DNA of 64,000 bases from Capitulum mitella (Eukaryota; Arthropoda; Thecostraca; Pollicipedomorpha; Pollicipedidae): positions 7,523,501 to 7,587,500 of the forward strand of contig CP099848.1 in the NCBI GenBank assembly GCA_030062745.1, given 5' to 3'. A model generated the notes under the pieces. That model ran no database searches. It was not told the origin of the DNA and saw only the letters and a list, made by a program, of their open reading frames with translations. Made by a program: the position numbers and the translations under genes. This document shows, one piece after another, positions 48,278-61,100 of this stretch (position 1 is its first letter; each line of letters begins with the position of its first letter).

Positions 48278-49498
48278 TTAACCCTATTCCCGGAGGGCTA
48301 GACGGTATGGTCGATTCCCGGCAGAGGGGCCGGATTCGGCCCCCCTCTGAGATCTCGAGAACTGCTCTTCCAATTTTATCGCAACAAACGGCAATCGATT
48401 TGCCGTCACGTGAACTACATTTTTATAAAAAGAAATTTCCAAAATTTTGAAATTTGTGGATACAGGGGGTAAAAATGTAAAAATGGGGGGCTTTTTTAGA
48501 TTTCTTATAACTCCGTTGTTTATGGACCGATTTCAATGAAACTGGCATAAATCGAGAGATTATAGATAGGGCTTTTACCATGGGTACACAAATCTCAAAT
48601 TTTGTGAAAATTCGTGGGCGTTCACAGGGTTTCAAAAATAGGAGCATTAGTTTTCTAACAACTGAATGAACATAAAAGGTAAAAACACTTTTTTGGCTTC
48701 TGCTAGTCATGCTATGCTAAAGAAGTAAAAATCGCATTACAATGTTTGTATAAGGTTAGCATAGTCGGTGTCAGGGACATGAAAAAGGGGGAACTGTCAT
48801 GGTCACACGTTCTTCAGATCAACTTGTGACCTTTGACCTTAAATGACCTCCAGTAACCTTGGGGTCACCTGGAATGATCTCATGTACATTTGATATTATC
48901 TGTAAACGTTTTCAGTCATTTGAATTCACTATTCCAAAAATTTCATTTTATGGCTATTGCGATATAGGGTACGCGCACTGACATTTTAAGTCATAGCTCC
49001 GTGACCCGACCTGATATCAAGCTGAAACTTGGTACACAAGTAGAGGGCACCCTTCTACGTCATATGCATTCCGGGTTTGGCATTTGAAAAAATGGCGCCG
49101 AAATTATCGCAAGAAAACAAATTTTGACTTTTGACCTTGACCTGACCTTGTAAAGTGACCTCAGTTAAACAAAACTTCGTATGCACATTGCCCAACTATA
49201 TAGCTATAGATCCATATAAAGTTTAAAGTTCTATCCTAAAAACTTTGTTTTTGGCAGACATTTTGCTTTTACCCTCAACATGGCCAAAAATGGCCTGAGG
49301 TGCCTCCCAAAACGTTGCCTGGCTCCGCTCCTGAGCAAAGTAGAATTGTGGAATTTTGTCACAGCGCGCAGAAAGAATAGTTAGGAAAAGTGACCAAGTT
49401 TCGTAAAGCTGCGTTAAAAAGCCTGGAATTGGCAAGCAAAAAACCTGAGGGGGGGCGGATTCAGCCCCCCTGCCGGGAATAGGGTTAATGGAAAAAAA
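48278..49498 (-). mobile_element. TTAA element, copy D
   Basis: TTAA at 48278-48281 and 49495-49498 with intact CCCTATTCCCGG ends, 1,221 bp, inverted relative to C, E and F. Perfect DR1 (TGACCT-T-TGACCT) at 48827-48839 and TGACCTTGA at 49132-49140. No transposase. Confidence 0.92.
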
Positions 49499-51289
49499 CG
49501 TAGTTTCATTCTAATCAGGAAAACTAATGTTTCAAAGGAGTTCAGGGACCTCAGCCGATACGAACATGGCGATCAAGCTACCAGCAATAAATTTTAAGTT
49601 GCCAGTACATTTTTGGCATTTTGTTAATGACGAGCGAAATGAAAGCAAGTATGTGTTTGTCATCACGTGGCAACAACCATGCGATTTCATGTGCGTAAGG
49701 ACGCGGCGTTAGGTCGTCTTAACGTCAAAGCGCACTCTCCGAAAGACGTTACAACACCTCGTTTGACGTCATGGCAGCACCATGTGAACGTCGTTACGAC
49801 GCTGTATAATGCTGCAAATAGCGTTTTTTTCTTTAGTGTAGGCATTATTGACAAATGATAAGGAATGTGTCCGTATCCGTCTTATTCGTATCGTCTTGTT
49901 TCTGTAAGCTTTTTGAACCTTGAAATTTTGTGTATAATTGAGAAAATTATGCGCGAAGAAAAAAGATAACGTGCGCAAACGTGCGCAAAGTTTCAAATTT
50001 CATGCAAAAACCAATTGGGCTGTGGGTAAAATGGCAACATTTCTTGCAAGCCCCTCCAAAGACGTCCTCGACATGTAATTTCATTTTAATCAGAAAAAAT
50101 AACTGAATAAGGAAAACGGGTTCGAGTTCCTCAACCGACGCGAATACGGCGATCGAACTATCAGTAAAGCGAGAATTCATTTCCTGGCTAACAGTCTCAC
50201 TTTGTCACAACGAAGTCACAACGATACGTTTATATCAAAAATGTTTCGCTTAAAAATCAAACCCACAGAAAATTAAGGGGGAATGCTCCTTTATTTCCGA
50301 AAACTCCAGTTATCTTCAGAAATTTCATGGAGCCAGTTCACCCTCGTTTACAATAAAATGGTAAGAGTATATCAAGCGTTTTTAGTCTTGGCCTCCCCGT
50401 TGCGAGAATCCTGGTTACGCTACTGGACCCAAGGGAGAAAAATCCTATACCGGCCCAAGTAAACTGGGGTAGACAGGATGCTCGGAACAAAAATGGCTTG
50501 CTTTTGTCGTCAACAGACGCCTCAGACACGGATATTGCCGTAGAAAAGCTGGTGAAAACGTCCAGTTGATCCCTTCAGCATCCTTTCCATTTTGTTAGTA
50601 CCAAATAACCTTTGACCGCCATTTTTCGTAGCCTTTGAATTTCTTAAAATGTTCAAAGAAAAATATTTTTGGACAAAACGCTCGGTACATCTGAACATCG
50701 CTGGCATTGCCTGTTTTTCCTGGAACCAAAAATTCCGGTCTTCTTCAATGATGTGTAATTATTTTAATGAGATTCATTGTCAGTTATGATTATTGCGCAT
50801 CCCTGGATTGCATTGTTTGATTTTTATTGTAAGATGTGGAGTCTTTCCACAGTCTGGTAGTCCTTAGCAGAGTGTGGTATTCTTACTCCCAGGATTATCG
50901 ATCTTAAAAGAGCGTGAACGTAACATTGGTGTAACATAAGGACGGTTTAGTCCTGCAGATGAATTGGCATGCCGTTAAATGAAATCAACCGCTAATCACG
51001 AAAACTGCTGAATAAGGACATGATGTCAAAACACCGGACCATCCCACTTGGTGAAAGAACCGATGAGGTCAGTTTTGCTGAGTTCTCTATTGACTGTGCC
51101 AGAATCCTTCCTCAGACCCATTCGTATTCCGTTTCGCCTCCGATTGAGTGATCAGGCTTGCAAAGCTTCGTATTCTCTTTGACTTGCAGGTTTACCTTAA
51201 ATGCTACCCCATTTCCTCGTGATGATGGGGTGATGAAGGAAAGGGATTCTCAGGAAGGCAACTTAAATAATGGGTAACAGGGCAAAAGC
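49499..51289. other. Intergenic, no gene recognised
   Basis: AT-rich. The phrase TTGCAAGCCCCTCCAAAGACG near 50045 and flanks resemble 48265, suggesting an old local duplication. No coding signal. Confidence 0.4.
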
Positions 51290-51493
51290 AAGTAAAGCAA
51301 ATGTACGTATGGATAATGCACGGAAGAAAATGGACGCCCGCAAATGTACGTAAGCGCAAATGCACGCATGCGTAGATACGTACTACAAATATACGTATGG
51401 CAAAGTATGCATGGCTAATGAATTTATGCGTAAACGTACGTAAGCGCAAAAGTGCGTTTCGCAAATGCACGTGTGCGCAAAAGTAGGTATGCA
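51290..51493 (+). repeat. Dispersed minisatellite (GCAAATGTACGTAAGC), locus 1
   Basis: Units of 12-19 bp built on GCAAATGYACGTANGC recur at least ten times with drift. The reverse complement is the unit at 55995-56190 and 63475-63880. Open frames across it show periodic HLR and RTFA peptides, an artefact. Confidence 0.7.
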
Positions 51494-51679
51494 TTAACCG
51501 GGCACTGACTGGGATATTTCACCACCTCCCATTGACAGGAGGGGAGAGGCCTTAACCCGCGCCCAACCGGCACCCTGACGTGGGCGGCCGGAGCCGGGGG
51601 AGCGTTTGAACGACCCCTCCTCTATCTCGCGAACGGAACGTTGGAGAAAAATGAAACCTATATCACTGGAAACGTCCCA
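51494..51679 (+). mobile_element. Family-2 repeat end, diverged
   Basis: TTAACCGGGCACTGACTGGG, then ATTTCACCACCTCCCATTGACA, matching 3076-3205. It stops next to TTAA element E, which begins at 51680. Confidence 0.5.
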
Positions 51680-52917
51680 TTAACCCTATTCCCAGCAAGG
51701 AGGGGGCTGAATTCCCCCCCCCCGTCGGTTTTTTTTTTGCTTGCCAATCCCATGTTTTTGACGCGGCTTCACGAAACTTGGTGACTTTTCCTAGCTATTC
51801 TTTCTACGCATTGCGACAAAATTTCGAAATTCCATTCTGTTCAGGGGCGAAGCCAGGCAACGTTTTTGGGAGGCACCTGAGGCCGTTTTTTGTCCTGTTG
51901 AGGGTAAAAGGAAAATGACTGCCAAAAATAGCATTTTTAGGATAGAGCTTAAAACTTTATTTGGATCTATAGCTAAACAGTTGGCCAACATACAAATACA
52001 ATTTTGTTAGTCTGAGGTAACTTTACAAGATCAGGTCAACGTCGAAAGTCAAAATTTGATTTTATAGTAAAAATTTCGGTGCTATTTTTTAAAAGCCAAA
52101 CCCGGAGCATATCCATGACGTAGAACGTTGCCCTCTACTTGTGTACGAAGTTTCAGCTCGATATCAGGTTGGGTCACAATGACCTAAAACGTCAGTGCGC
52201 GTACCCTATATCACAATAGCCGTAACACGGAATTTCTGGAATAGAGTGGATTCAAATGGTCGAAAACTCTTACAGGTAATATTAAATGCACACGAGATCA
52301 TTCCAAGTGACCCCAAGGTCACTGGAGGTCATTTAAGGTCAAAGGTCACAAGTTTATCTGAAGAGCATGTGACCATGAAAGTTCCCCCTTTTTCATGTCT
52401 CTGGCGCCACCTATGCTAACATTATACAAACATTGTGATACGATTTGCCTTTTGTTTAGCATTTCATGACTAGCAGAAGCCGAAAAAGTGCTTTTACCTT
52501 TTTTGTTTATGCAGTTTTTGAAAACTGATCCTCCTATTTTCGATATATATATTTCCTCCTATGTGAACGCCTATGAATTTTCTCAAAATTTCAAACATGT
52601 GCACCAACGGCAAAAGTCTTATCCATAGTCTCTCGATTCATGCCAATTTTACCGAAATTGGTACATAAACAACGGAGTAATAAGAAGTTCAAAAGTAGCC
52701 CCATTTTGCTATTTTTGCCCCCCCCCCTGTATCCGCCCCTTTCAGAATTTTGAAAATTTGTTTTTTTAAGTGTAGTTTATGTCATCGCAAATCGATTGCC
52801 GTTTGTTGCGATGAAATCGGATGTGTATTTCTCGAGATCTCAGGGGAGGGCCGAGTCCGCCCCCCCCCCCGTGCCTGGAATCGGCCATACCGTGTAGCCC
52901 TCCGGAAATGAGGTTAA
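51680..52917 (+). mobile_element. TTAA element, copy E
   Basis: TTAA at 51680-51683 and 52914-52917, 1,238 bp. The left end is CCCTATTCCCAGC and the right end GGAAATGAGGTTAA, both lightly mutated. Perfect DR1 (AGGTCA-A-AGGTCA) at 52336-52348. The TCAAGGTCA site is mutated in this copy. No transposase. Confidence 0.9.
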
Positions 52918-53078
52918 TCCGTTCCAAAACAATGAAAGCGTTTGAAAAAAAATTTGGAAACAGTGCCATTTTTGGCCGATATACGTCAAAAAATAGGAAT
53001 GATTAAGAAATCTAGCTCTGCCCCTAATAAACCTAGCCTCATTCTGTCCATGCTTACGAAAATCTAATAGAATGAGCA
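52918..53078. other. Short spacer
   Basis: No feature seen. Confidence 0.4.
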
Positions 53079-53218
<140 letters not shown>

Positions 53219-54299
53219 TAGACCTATAATTTGTAACACCCATGTAATCACATATCACATGGAATGACCTGATCTAATGCTATTTTTCATTTCGCAACAT
53301 TTGTAAGGTTTTAACGTCGCTGCCGAGATGTCTGTGTATGTTTCAAAAACAGTGGAAATTACTTGCACGAACATTTTTCAACACCGAAAGACTAGAATAT
53401 CAGTACTCCGACGTTACCTGACCTGACGAAGTGGCCTGACCTAACATTCAGCTGCTTTCTTTGAGCTTTATTTCGTGTTCTGTCGAGGATCAATCACAAC
53501 CCAGACAAAAAGGCAAGGGGTGCCTTTGGACTGAAGCTCCTTGTTAGAAGAACCGTGATCAGTAGGGTGCTTTAATGGGTTGATCATATGACCTGGCCTA
53601 ATTTAGGATAATGACCTGATTTGAGGCACGCTTGGGTTTCATGTTTTTACGCCTAAATCTGCTATTGACTCATGAACTAAACCACAGAGATAAAGCTGAG
53701 CATCTGGATACGGACTCAGCTCCTAGCACGGTGACCTCGGATGACCTTAGGTGACCGAAGATCAGGCTCGTGATTTGCCTCAGGGAGGGGCCAAGTGTCG
53801 CATTTTATTGTATGCCACTGGCTTATGACAACATTTATAGGAAAAAGCAGCAATTTTATGTACCTGACATCATATATAAAGCACAGGAAAAACATATAAT
53901 GCTTACTTTTGCAGCATAGATATGATCACTTTTCCTGCGAAGTCACTAAATCTCTAGTGCAGAACGATTACTTCAAGCGGACATGGTTCCCATGCGCCCC
54001 CCCCCCCCCCCCGCTGCGTCCCCGCCTAAGGCCACTTCACAGCATGGAAACATCTTGGTGCAATTTTGGACGGTAAAATCGACTTCAGTACCTATTTTTA
54101 ACCCCACCTATCATCAAAACGAGGTTTTAGACTCCGGTTTGCTTGTTTACACCAAAGATGACCCGGCCTGACCTGACCTCACGACCCAACACTATTTGTC
54201 GTGTGTTATGACGTCCTTGGCACAGGAATGCATTTGAGGCACCAGGAATCCATTTCAGCTTTTACCACGCTACCCTCGCATAAATAATTTATGAATTAA
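53219..54299. other. No gene; AGGTCA-like half sites
   Basis: Many GACCTGA/TGACCT phrases (53416-53450, 53585-53620, 53725-53765, 54160-54185). Poly-C run of about 18 at 53996-54012. Confidence 0.5.
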
Positions 54300-54600
54300 T
54301 CACAGAATTACCAATGGAAACTTCAGTCTCGATCTCGTTTCCGTTGAGATTAGGGAACTTTGGAGAGAAGGGTCACCTTTGGGTATTTGATATTACCTGT
54401 GATGTCATCGTTGGCCCAAGACAAAAAAAAATATGTGTCGTAGGATCTCACGGGACGGTACTATCGATAGCCGTTTGAATCAGCAGAATCAGGCGCTTGG
54501 TTCTCGGGATAGGCAGGAGAGGCGCCGTTTCACCCTCGCCCAACGGGTGGCGTTTCAACGCCCCCACCCCCTCCCCCCGGGATTCTTGGTGATATAAAAG
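54300..54600 (-). mobile_element. Family-2 repeat, internal part
   Basis: Matches 59055-59290 in order: GAAACTTCAGT-TCGATCTCGTTTCC versus CAAACTTCAGTTTTGGTCTGATTTCC, GGAGAGAAG, AAATATGTG versus ATATATATGTC, TATCGATAGCCGTTTGAATCAGC versus GTCGATTGCCGTTCGAGTCAGC. Confidence 0.6.
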
Positions 54601-55446
54601 AAAAGCGTGCGCAGCGCGATGAAATTTCCAGCAACTGTTCTTACACCCTTTCCTCATGTCCTGTAGAGTTTTCAACTTCCGGTCATGTCAGAACATTGAC
54701 CTAGGTCATGTAAAACAGGCCAACCTCCGATTTTTAAGTCTTTTACAAACCACGCCGTGCGATCGATCGACCTAAAACTTTCAGGAAAAGTAGCCGAGGA
54801 CATTCCTAAAAACTGAGCTACCTCGAATTTGTTGCCAATATCATTGTCAGTGGCCTGAGGTCAGTTAAATACCTGCCCTGTTTCCCCATTTCTACCGGTT
54901 TGAACCATTTCTTCGGCTTGCTGGTGCCTGACTTGCATTCCTGGGCCAATGAAGTCACTAAAGACAATAAATGGTGTTGATCCGCATGCGAAGGGTCATG
55001 GGGTCAGGTCAGTCAAATTTGGGGTGAACTAGCAAAAAGGAGTATAAAACCCCGTTTTGAAGATTGCTGTGGTAAAAACAGACAATGAAGCCTATTTTGC
55101 GGTCCAAAATGACATCAAAATGCCTCCAAGCTGTGAAATGACCTTAAATCACTTGAGGCTATGTGCGGTCGCCGTGGTAGAAGATGTAATGCATTTCTGG
55201 TGCCTGAAGTGTTTTCACCATCTAATGCCCGTTCAGTTCGCAATACGGCAAATTGTACTTTTCTATGTTTTTCCTTTGAGTCATGGCTACATTATCGAGA
55301 AGACTCTCTCCGCTCTGAACAATCTAAGCCTCAAATCATCCTACATCACTGCGCTATTTTGCTTCTAATTTCGGCGAAATTAAACGCATAAGAATAATTT
55401 ACGTCACGGTGTATCAAGTTCACCAATTTGATACAACAAGACAGGC
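54601..55446. other. No gene recognised
   Basis: No coding signal seen. Confidence 0.4.
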
Positions 55447-55649
55447 ATGTGCCGGGATCCCGATGGAATGCAGGTTACCCCGATGTTTTATGCAGCCCCT
55501 CGTTGACCTGGGCGTCACCTCGCGTCACCTCGAAAGGCCGTGTCCCTCCGGAGCTAAACGGTGCCCAGGTGGCGCATCACTTACCCTGGACACCTTAGAA
55601 TCCGACGCAAAACGAGGATAACCTGCATTCCATCGGGATCCCGGCACAT
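55447..55649. repeat. 203-bp element with perfect 31-bp inverted ends
   Basis: 55447-55477 and 55619-55649 are exact reverse complements over 31 bases (starting ATGTGCCGGGATCCCG). The 141-bp centre is GC-rich and not clearly palindromic, with a GCGTCACCTC direct repeat. No coding potential. It could be a foldback/MITE-type element or a hairpin RNA source. No clear target-site duplication seen. Confidence 0.9.
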
Positions 55650-55994
55650 GTCTGCTGATAGGTACCTTTCATGAATTACTTAACCCGCTAGTATCTTCCA
55701 AACGAGTTGACAAAATTTCCCAAGCTTGTCATGTCTCTTCTTGCATCAGCTGCCGAGGTGCTGATAGCAATTTGGAAAACTGGTAATTTCATGCTACGTC
55801 CAAAGGCGTCAGAAAGCTAACCATGTTTTACCATCCGACGTTCAGTTTTACCTTCCCATTTCATTGTCATTGATTTTACGCGGAATATAGCTGTGGCTTG
55901 CACTGCATACGGCCCTGACTGGACGAGTCAATATGGAAAACCACTGACTCCACGGTGTCAGGACGAGGGTCCTGACACTGCCCCATCGTCAGCA
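55650..55994. other. No gene recognised
   Basis: No feature seen apart from a short inverted pair, TGTCAGGACGAGGGTCCTGACA, near 55957. Confidence 0.4.
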
Positions 55995-56190
55995 AGGTAC
56001 ATTAGCGCATTCCCGTATATGGGTAAATGCATTTGCCTATACGTACATTTGCCATACGGACATATGCTGTACACACACGTGCGTTTTCACTTGCGTACAT
56101 TTGCGCGTACGTACATTCGCCAAACGCACATAGGCCTTCACGTACATTTGTCTTTACGTTGCGCTTACGCACATTGGCCAATGTACAGGT
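55995..56190 (-). repeat. Dispersed minisatellite, locus 2
   Basis: Units based on CGTACATTTGCG/CATACG repeat about ten times, the reverse complement of locus 1. Confidence 0.7.
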
Positions 56191-58559
56191 CTCCACAAAA
56201 GTAATGGTAGGTATAAGGGTTCTTGTGGTGAACCGGTCATAGCTCCGATGTTTACGGTGCAAGTGTAATGTATTTTGAGTAGCTATTTTCCGCAACGTAG
56301 GAGTATAACTAATAACTTCAAACCTGTGTTTCATATTTCAATTTCATGCCTAAAAACATGGCAAGCCACATTTGCGTTCGGAAGGACGTTGCGCAAGTTT
56401 CTTAGTTCCGCCACTGCGTTGACCCTCTCAGTTGTCAAAATGATACGACCAGTTGTGTAATGAATGGGGTACTGGGTAGAGACTATGAGGGGAGAGAGCG
56501 TCTTGATCACGTGACATGTTCTGCCGGAGGGCTGTGAGGGCGTCGCGGAGACTGATCAGATCGTATCTGACCCGCAGTCGCTTCCAGACAGGTAGTTTTT
56601 CACCTGACTGGTCCTGAGCATTCGTCGCGGGCAATGACGACTGAGCGATTTCTGAGCAATAACGTGGGGAATGGCCTACACACGAATGGACGGTCCATAT
56701 TGTGTACAGAAGAAACCTTTATGATAATTATATCGTGAATGCCATTACCAGATCAAATTAATAGTAACGACATGAGGTCAAAAGGACAGATACTACGTTC
56801 ATTTACATGCGAGCACTTAATTCGCCCCAGTATATTTTGGCATACATAAACACACATTACCACGGCCGGAACTTTGCATCTCTTGGGCGGACTGAATCCC
56901 CTAATGTTCATTTGGCCTCCCAATGTTGAGCTCCCCAGTGCTGAGCTGGACTCCCTCACAGTGTGGACCTTGGCCCCTAATACTTTATCAGTTCACAGTG
57001 ATAAGAACTTAACCCTCGCTGGACGAAGGAGGAGGATACCACCCCCAAACATTGTTTCCGGGACGACGGCAAAACCGCGCACGACAGCGTAGTAAAATGT
57101 GGCATAGTTGAAGACACATTCGTTGCGCATGTTTTGAAAAACAGAGTGACCCCACCTTGGCTCAGGGCACCAAGCCATGACTTCATTACTGAAGGCTTGC
57201 AGAACAATTTTTAAACCAAATGTCGGTTTTTTACTGTTCTAGGACAATAAACATACATCAACGGCAGATAACGGGCATGAAATCGGTTCGGAATATTAGT
57301 CCACATGAGAGCAGGTCACTTTAGACAGCTCAAAGACCTTTTCAACGTTAAAGGAGATAAGTGACGTTTTTTTTACCTTAGAACGTTTCTTTGCATTTTT
57401 TTTCTTTTTTGCGGGACGATTTCAGGCCTATTTAGCACCAGATGTGTCGTTTTTAACTGAGGAAAATTGACTTATAGCTCCCAAGCATAAAGTTTGACCT
57501 GACTTAGAAGGCCAGTGGATGACCTGACGGGGTCGGTGTGGTTACCGATGTTACTTTTGGGCATTCGGCTCTCGATTTCTTCTTGTCCCGACGCGCTAGC
57601 TCAATTAGGGGCCAAATGGTGAGGGAGGTGCCTACCCTCTCCACGTCATCTGTGCGAGTGAAAATCCCTCCCGTCCGGCGAGGGTTAAACAAGCGTACGT
57701 TCTACTGCTGTGAATGTTGGGAAACATGGATATTCATACCCTTCCCATAACAGGCATGTCCAGTGGCGTCAATGATAACATGAAGAAAAAGAAGAAAAAA
57801 GAACAAATGGTAGGTCAGCTATCCGTTCCCGGTACGATGAGCCCGGGATGGCCAGTCGGAGCGTAACCTTCGACGCCCCTGGCACTGATCCCTTCATGTT
57901 GCCGATGTCTTCCATAGGGTGGCTTCACACAACTGCAGCTTCGGTTCAACTTAGCTAGGTTTGGACTGTTCGCGCAGATTAACAGTGGTTCATGGTATGC
58001 ATGCCTTTGCATGTGCATCATTTCAACGAAACGAATGAAACGAGTGGCCATGAAGTACTATCGCGAAATAAGCATACAGAAGTAATATACGGTATGGCCG
58101 CAGGGGCGTAGGAGTGTTTCGTAAAGGCAGGGGCAGGGTCAAATTATTTTTGCTGACCGGGGACCGAGGGGAAAGGGTGGTTATATTCGACAAAAATGTT
58201 TCATTTGATATAGCGTAATATATATTTGGTATGGTGTAAAATATGAATCATTCTTTAGAATAGCAACAGTCTAAAATGTTCTTATGGGGCCAGCCTGAAA
58301 TAAGGCTTGGTTCTGAAACGGCTCTACGCTGGCGTAAAATCAGCATTGGAGGGTTCCAGATCCACATTTGGAGGGGCGGGAGGTGGCCTCTCCAGGAGAA
58401 TACATGGTTCATCACTGTTGTCAGCCTGGGCTGAGGATGCCTGTAGGACCAAAAATGAAAAACCAGTCAGAGGAATCGATGCCACGTTTTCATCTTGCGA
58501 CCTAAACATTTAAGAACAAGAACTAAATAAATTGATTTTGGGTACAGCCAGACAGGTAA
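56191..58559. other. Intergenic, no gene recognised
   Basis: No recognisable coding sequence. A retroposon-like phrase (CAGGGGCGTAGGAG near 58100) is present. Confidence 0.4.
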
Positions 58560-58930
58560 TCGGAGCATTTTGCAACATACTATTCGTGCGACCTACACAG
58601 CAATTTCTTGCAGCAGTGCAATATTTTTTGCAGTTTGATCTTTGACGGTTTTATTTAGATTTCAGCTTAGGGAGCAAATTGGTGGCGTCCGTTTGACGTT
58701 CTGAGTGACTGGTGTGGATGGTGTAGACATACTGGCCTTTGCGACGTTGTGCAGCATTCCGCGAAAATGTGCAACGTGGGACAGTTAGACTGGGAAGGTC
58801 ATCAAGGGGTGCCAGAATGGAGACCGCAAACCTGCTCATGATACTCCGACTTCGAAAACCACAGAATGTTGCAATATTGCATGTGTGCGATAACTGATGT
58901 TGTTTCAGGGATTTTCTTGCGCTTAAAGCT
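58560..58930 (-). repeat. Family-4 dispersed repeat, copy 2
   Basis: The reverse complement matches 4890-5230, as described for copy 1. Confidence 0.6.
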
Positions 58931-58984
58931 CCTTCGAAGTGTCTTTTAAAATTTCCATGCCAGGTAGGCCAGAAAACATGCATT

Positions 58985-59342
58985 GCATAAACCCGTTATC
59001 ATCGACGTCAAATGACCTTGTGTCAGGTCACTCAAAATACGAGATCAAACTGCCTGAAACATATACCATGCAAACTTCAGTTTTGGTCTGATTTCCATTG
59101 TGACTAGGCAAGACTGGAGAGAAGTTTTTTTTTGTGTTTGACTTGACTTTTGACGTTATCAGTGAACCAAAACTAAAAAAATATATATATGTCACAGAAC
59201 CGCACTGTTTGACGCTGTCGATTGCCGTTCGAGTCAGCCGAATCGGGCGATTGAATCTCAAGACAGCTAGGGGAGGGGACGCTAAACGCCCTTCCCCCAG
59301 TCAATGGACGGTGATGAAATACCTCAGTCGATGCCGGATTAA
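58985..59342 (-). mobile_element. Family-2 repeat, longest copy
   Basis: On the minus strand it starts TTAATCCGGCATCGACTG at 59342 and continues through CCGTCCATTGACTGGG, GATTCGGCTGACTCG and the AT-rich part shared with 54300-54600. Its terminal TTAA is the insertion site of TTAA element F. Confidence 0.6.
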
Positions 59343-60557
59343 CCCTATTCCAGGCAGGGGGCTGAATCCGCCCCTCCCCCTCGGGTTTTTTACTTTCCAA
59401 TTCCAGGCTTTTTAACGCAGCTTCACGAAACTTAGTCACTTTTCCTAGCTATTCTTTCTAAGTGCCGTGACAAAATTTTAAAATTCTGTTTTGCTCAGGA
59501 GCGGAGCCAGGCAACGTTTTTGGGAGGCACCTCAGGACATTTTTGGCCTTGTTGAGGGTACAAGGAAAATGTCTGCCAAAAACAGTGTTTTTAAGATAGA
59601 ACTTAAAACTTTATATGGATGTATAGCTAAATATTTTGGCAATGTGCAGACATAATTTTGTTCATCTGAGGTCATTTAACAAGGTCAGGTCAAGGTCAAA
59701 AGACAAAATTTGTTTTTTTGCAATAATTTCAGCGCTGTTTTTTTAAATGCCAAACCCGGAATATATATGACGTAGAAGGGTGCCCTCTACTTGTGTATCA
59801 AGTTTCAGCTTGATATCAGGTCGGGCCTAAGCTATGACCTAAAATATCAGTGCGCGTTCCCTATATTGCAATAGGCATACAATGGAATTTTTGAAATAGA
59901 GTGAATTCAAATGATTGAAAGCGTTTACAGACAATATTGAATGCACACGAGATCATTCCAAGTGAACCCAAGGTCACTGAAGGTCATTTAAGGTCAAAGG
60001 TCAGGAGCTAATCTGAAGAACGTGTGACCATGACAGTTCTCCCTTTTTCTTGTCCCTGGCACCGCCTATGCTAACATTATACAGACATTGTAATACGATT
60101 TGTACTTCTTTAGCATAACATGACTAGCAGAAGCCAAAAAAGTGTTTTTGCCTTGTTTGTTCATACAGTTGTTAGAAAACTAATCCTCCCATTTTTGAAA
60201 CCCTGTGAACGGACATGAATTTTTTTGAAATTTAAGATGTGTGTATCCATGGTAAAAGCCCTATCCATAGTCTCTCGATTTATGCCAGTTTCATCGAAAT
60301 CGGTCCATAAACAACGGCGTTATAACAAGTCCAAAAGTACCCCCCATTTTGACATTTTTGCCCCCCCCCCTGTATCCACACTTTTCAAAATCTTGAAAAT
60401 TTCTTTTTATAAAAATGTAGCTCACGTCATGGCAAATCGATTGCCGTTTGTTGCGTTGAAATCGGATGTGTAGTTCTCGAGATCCCAGGAGGGGCCGAAT
60501 CCGCCCCCCCCTGCCAGGAATCGGCCATACCGTGTAGCCCTCCGGGAATAGGGTTAA
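59339..60557 (+). mobile_element. TTAA element, copy F
   Basis: TTAA at 59339-59342 and 60554-60557, 1,219 bp. The ends CCCTATTCCAGG and CCGGGAATAGGG are nearly intact. Perfect DR1 at 59991-60003 and TCAAGGTCA at 59690-59698. No transposase. Confidence 0.92.
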
Positions 60558-61033
60558 ACGCAGTTGACGGAGATCTATCTGTCTTCCGTGGGGTTTTCTT
60601 CCAAAAAAGCAGATATAAGGTCGATCCAGCCCAAATACAGTGGGTTACGGGTCCCCTTTTTCCCTAAGCCTGGATGTCGATGCCTATGTCCAAGGACGTG
60701 AGAAGCGAGGGAGGGGCAGGGGGCAGCTGCCCCCAACTTTCTTGAAATTTGGCATTGACCCTGAGGGCATTGACTGGAACGAATGGCCCAAAATGTTTAT
60801 CTGCCCTCCCCCCAAACTCAGTGGAGGAGTTCCCGCTCCCTTGCCTGGGTCTATGAAAAGCTCTCTTAATATGTGAAAAGAATGAATGAATATAACGTTC
60901 AACAGTCCCGCGGCTTTCATGCAGAAACATACTAACTTACGCTTTTACCGAAAAATTTTCTTATGCCCATATAAGCCGCTTTAATCACTTCCCCATCTCA
61001 GATAACATGAAACTATACCATTACTGTGATCGA
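60558..61033. other. No gene; retroposon-like phrase
   Basis: GGGGCAGGGGGCAGCTGCCCCC at 60714-60735 followed by a C-rich block resembles the phrase near 9200. Confidence 0.4.
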
Positions 61034-61100
61034 TAGTTCAGTTGGTAGAGAGCTGGTCTCTCCGTCCTGGCAAGACGGGTTGGAGTCGCCCCAGCGTCCA
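61034..61100 (+). other. tRNA-like Pol III promoter remnant
   Basis: TAGTTCAGTTGG (61034-61045) fits the A-box consensus TRGYNNAGYNGG exactly. GGTTGGAGTCG (61078-61088) is a B box with two mismatches. No convincing acceptor stem, so it is probably a tRNA pseudogene or SINE head. Confidence 0.45.

Noticed and set aside
51204..51494. A 96-codon frame with periodic HLR/RTFA peptides
   Set aside because: Translation of a minisatellite; the same happens at 56002-56334.
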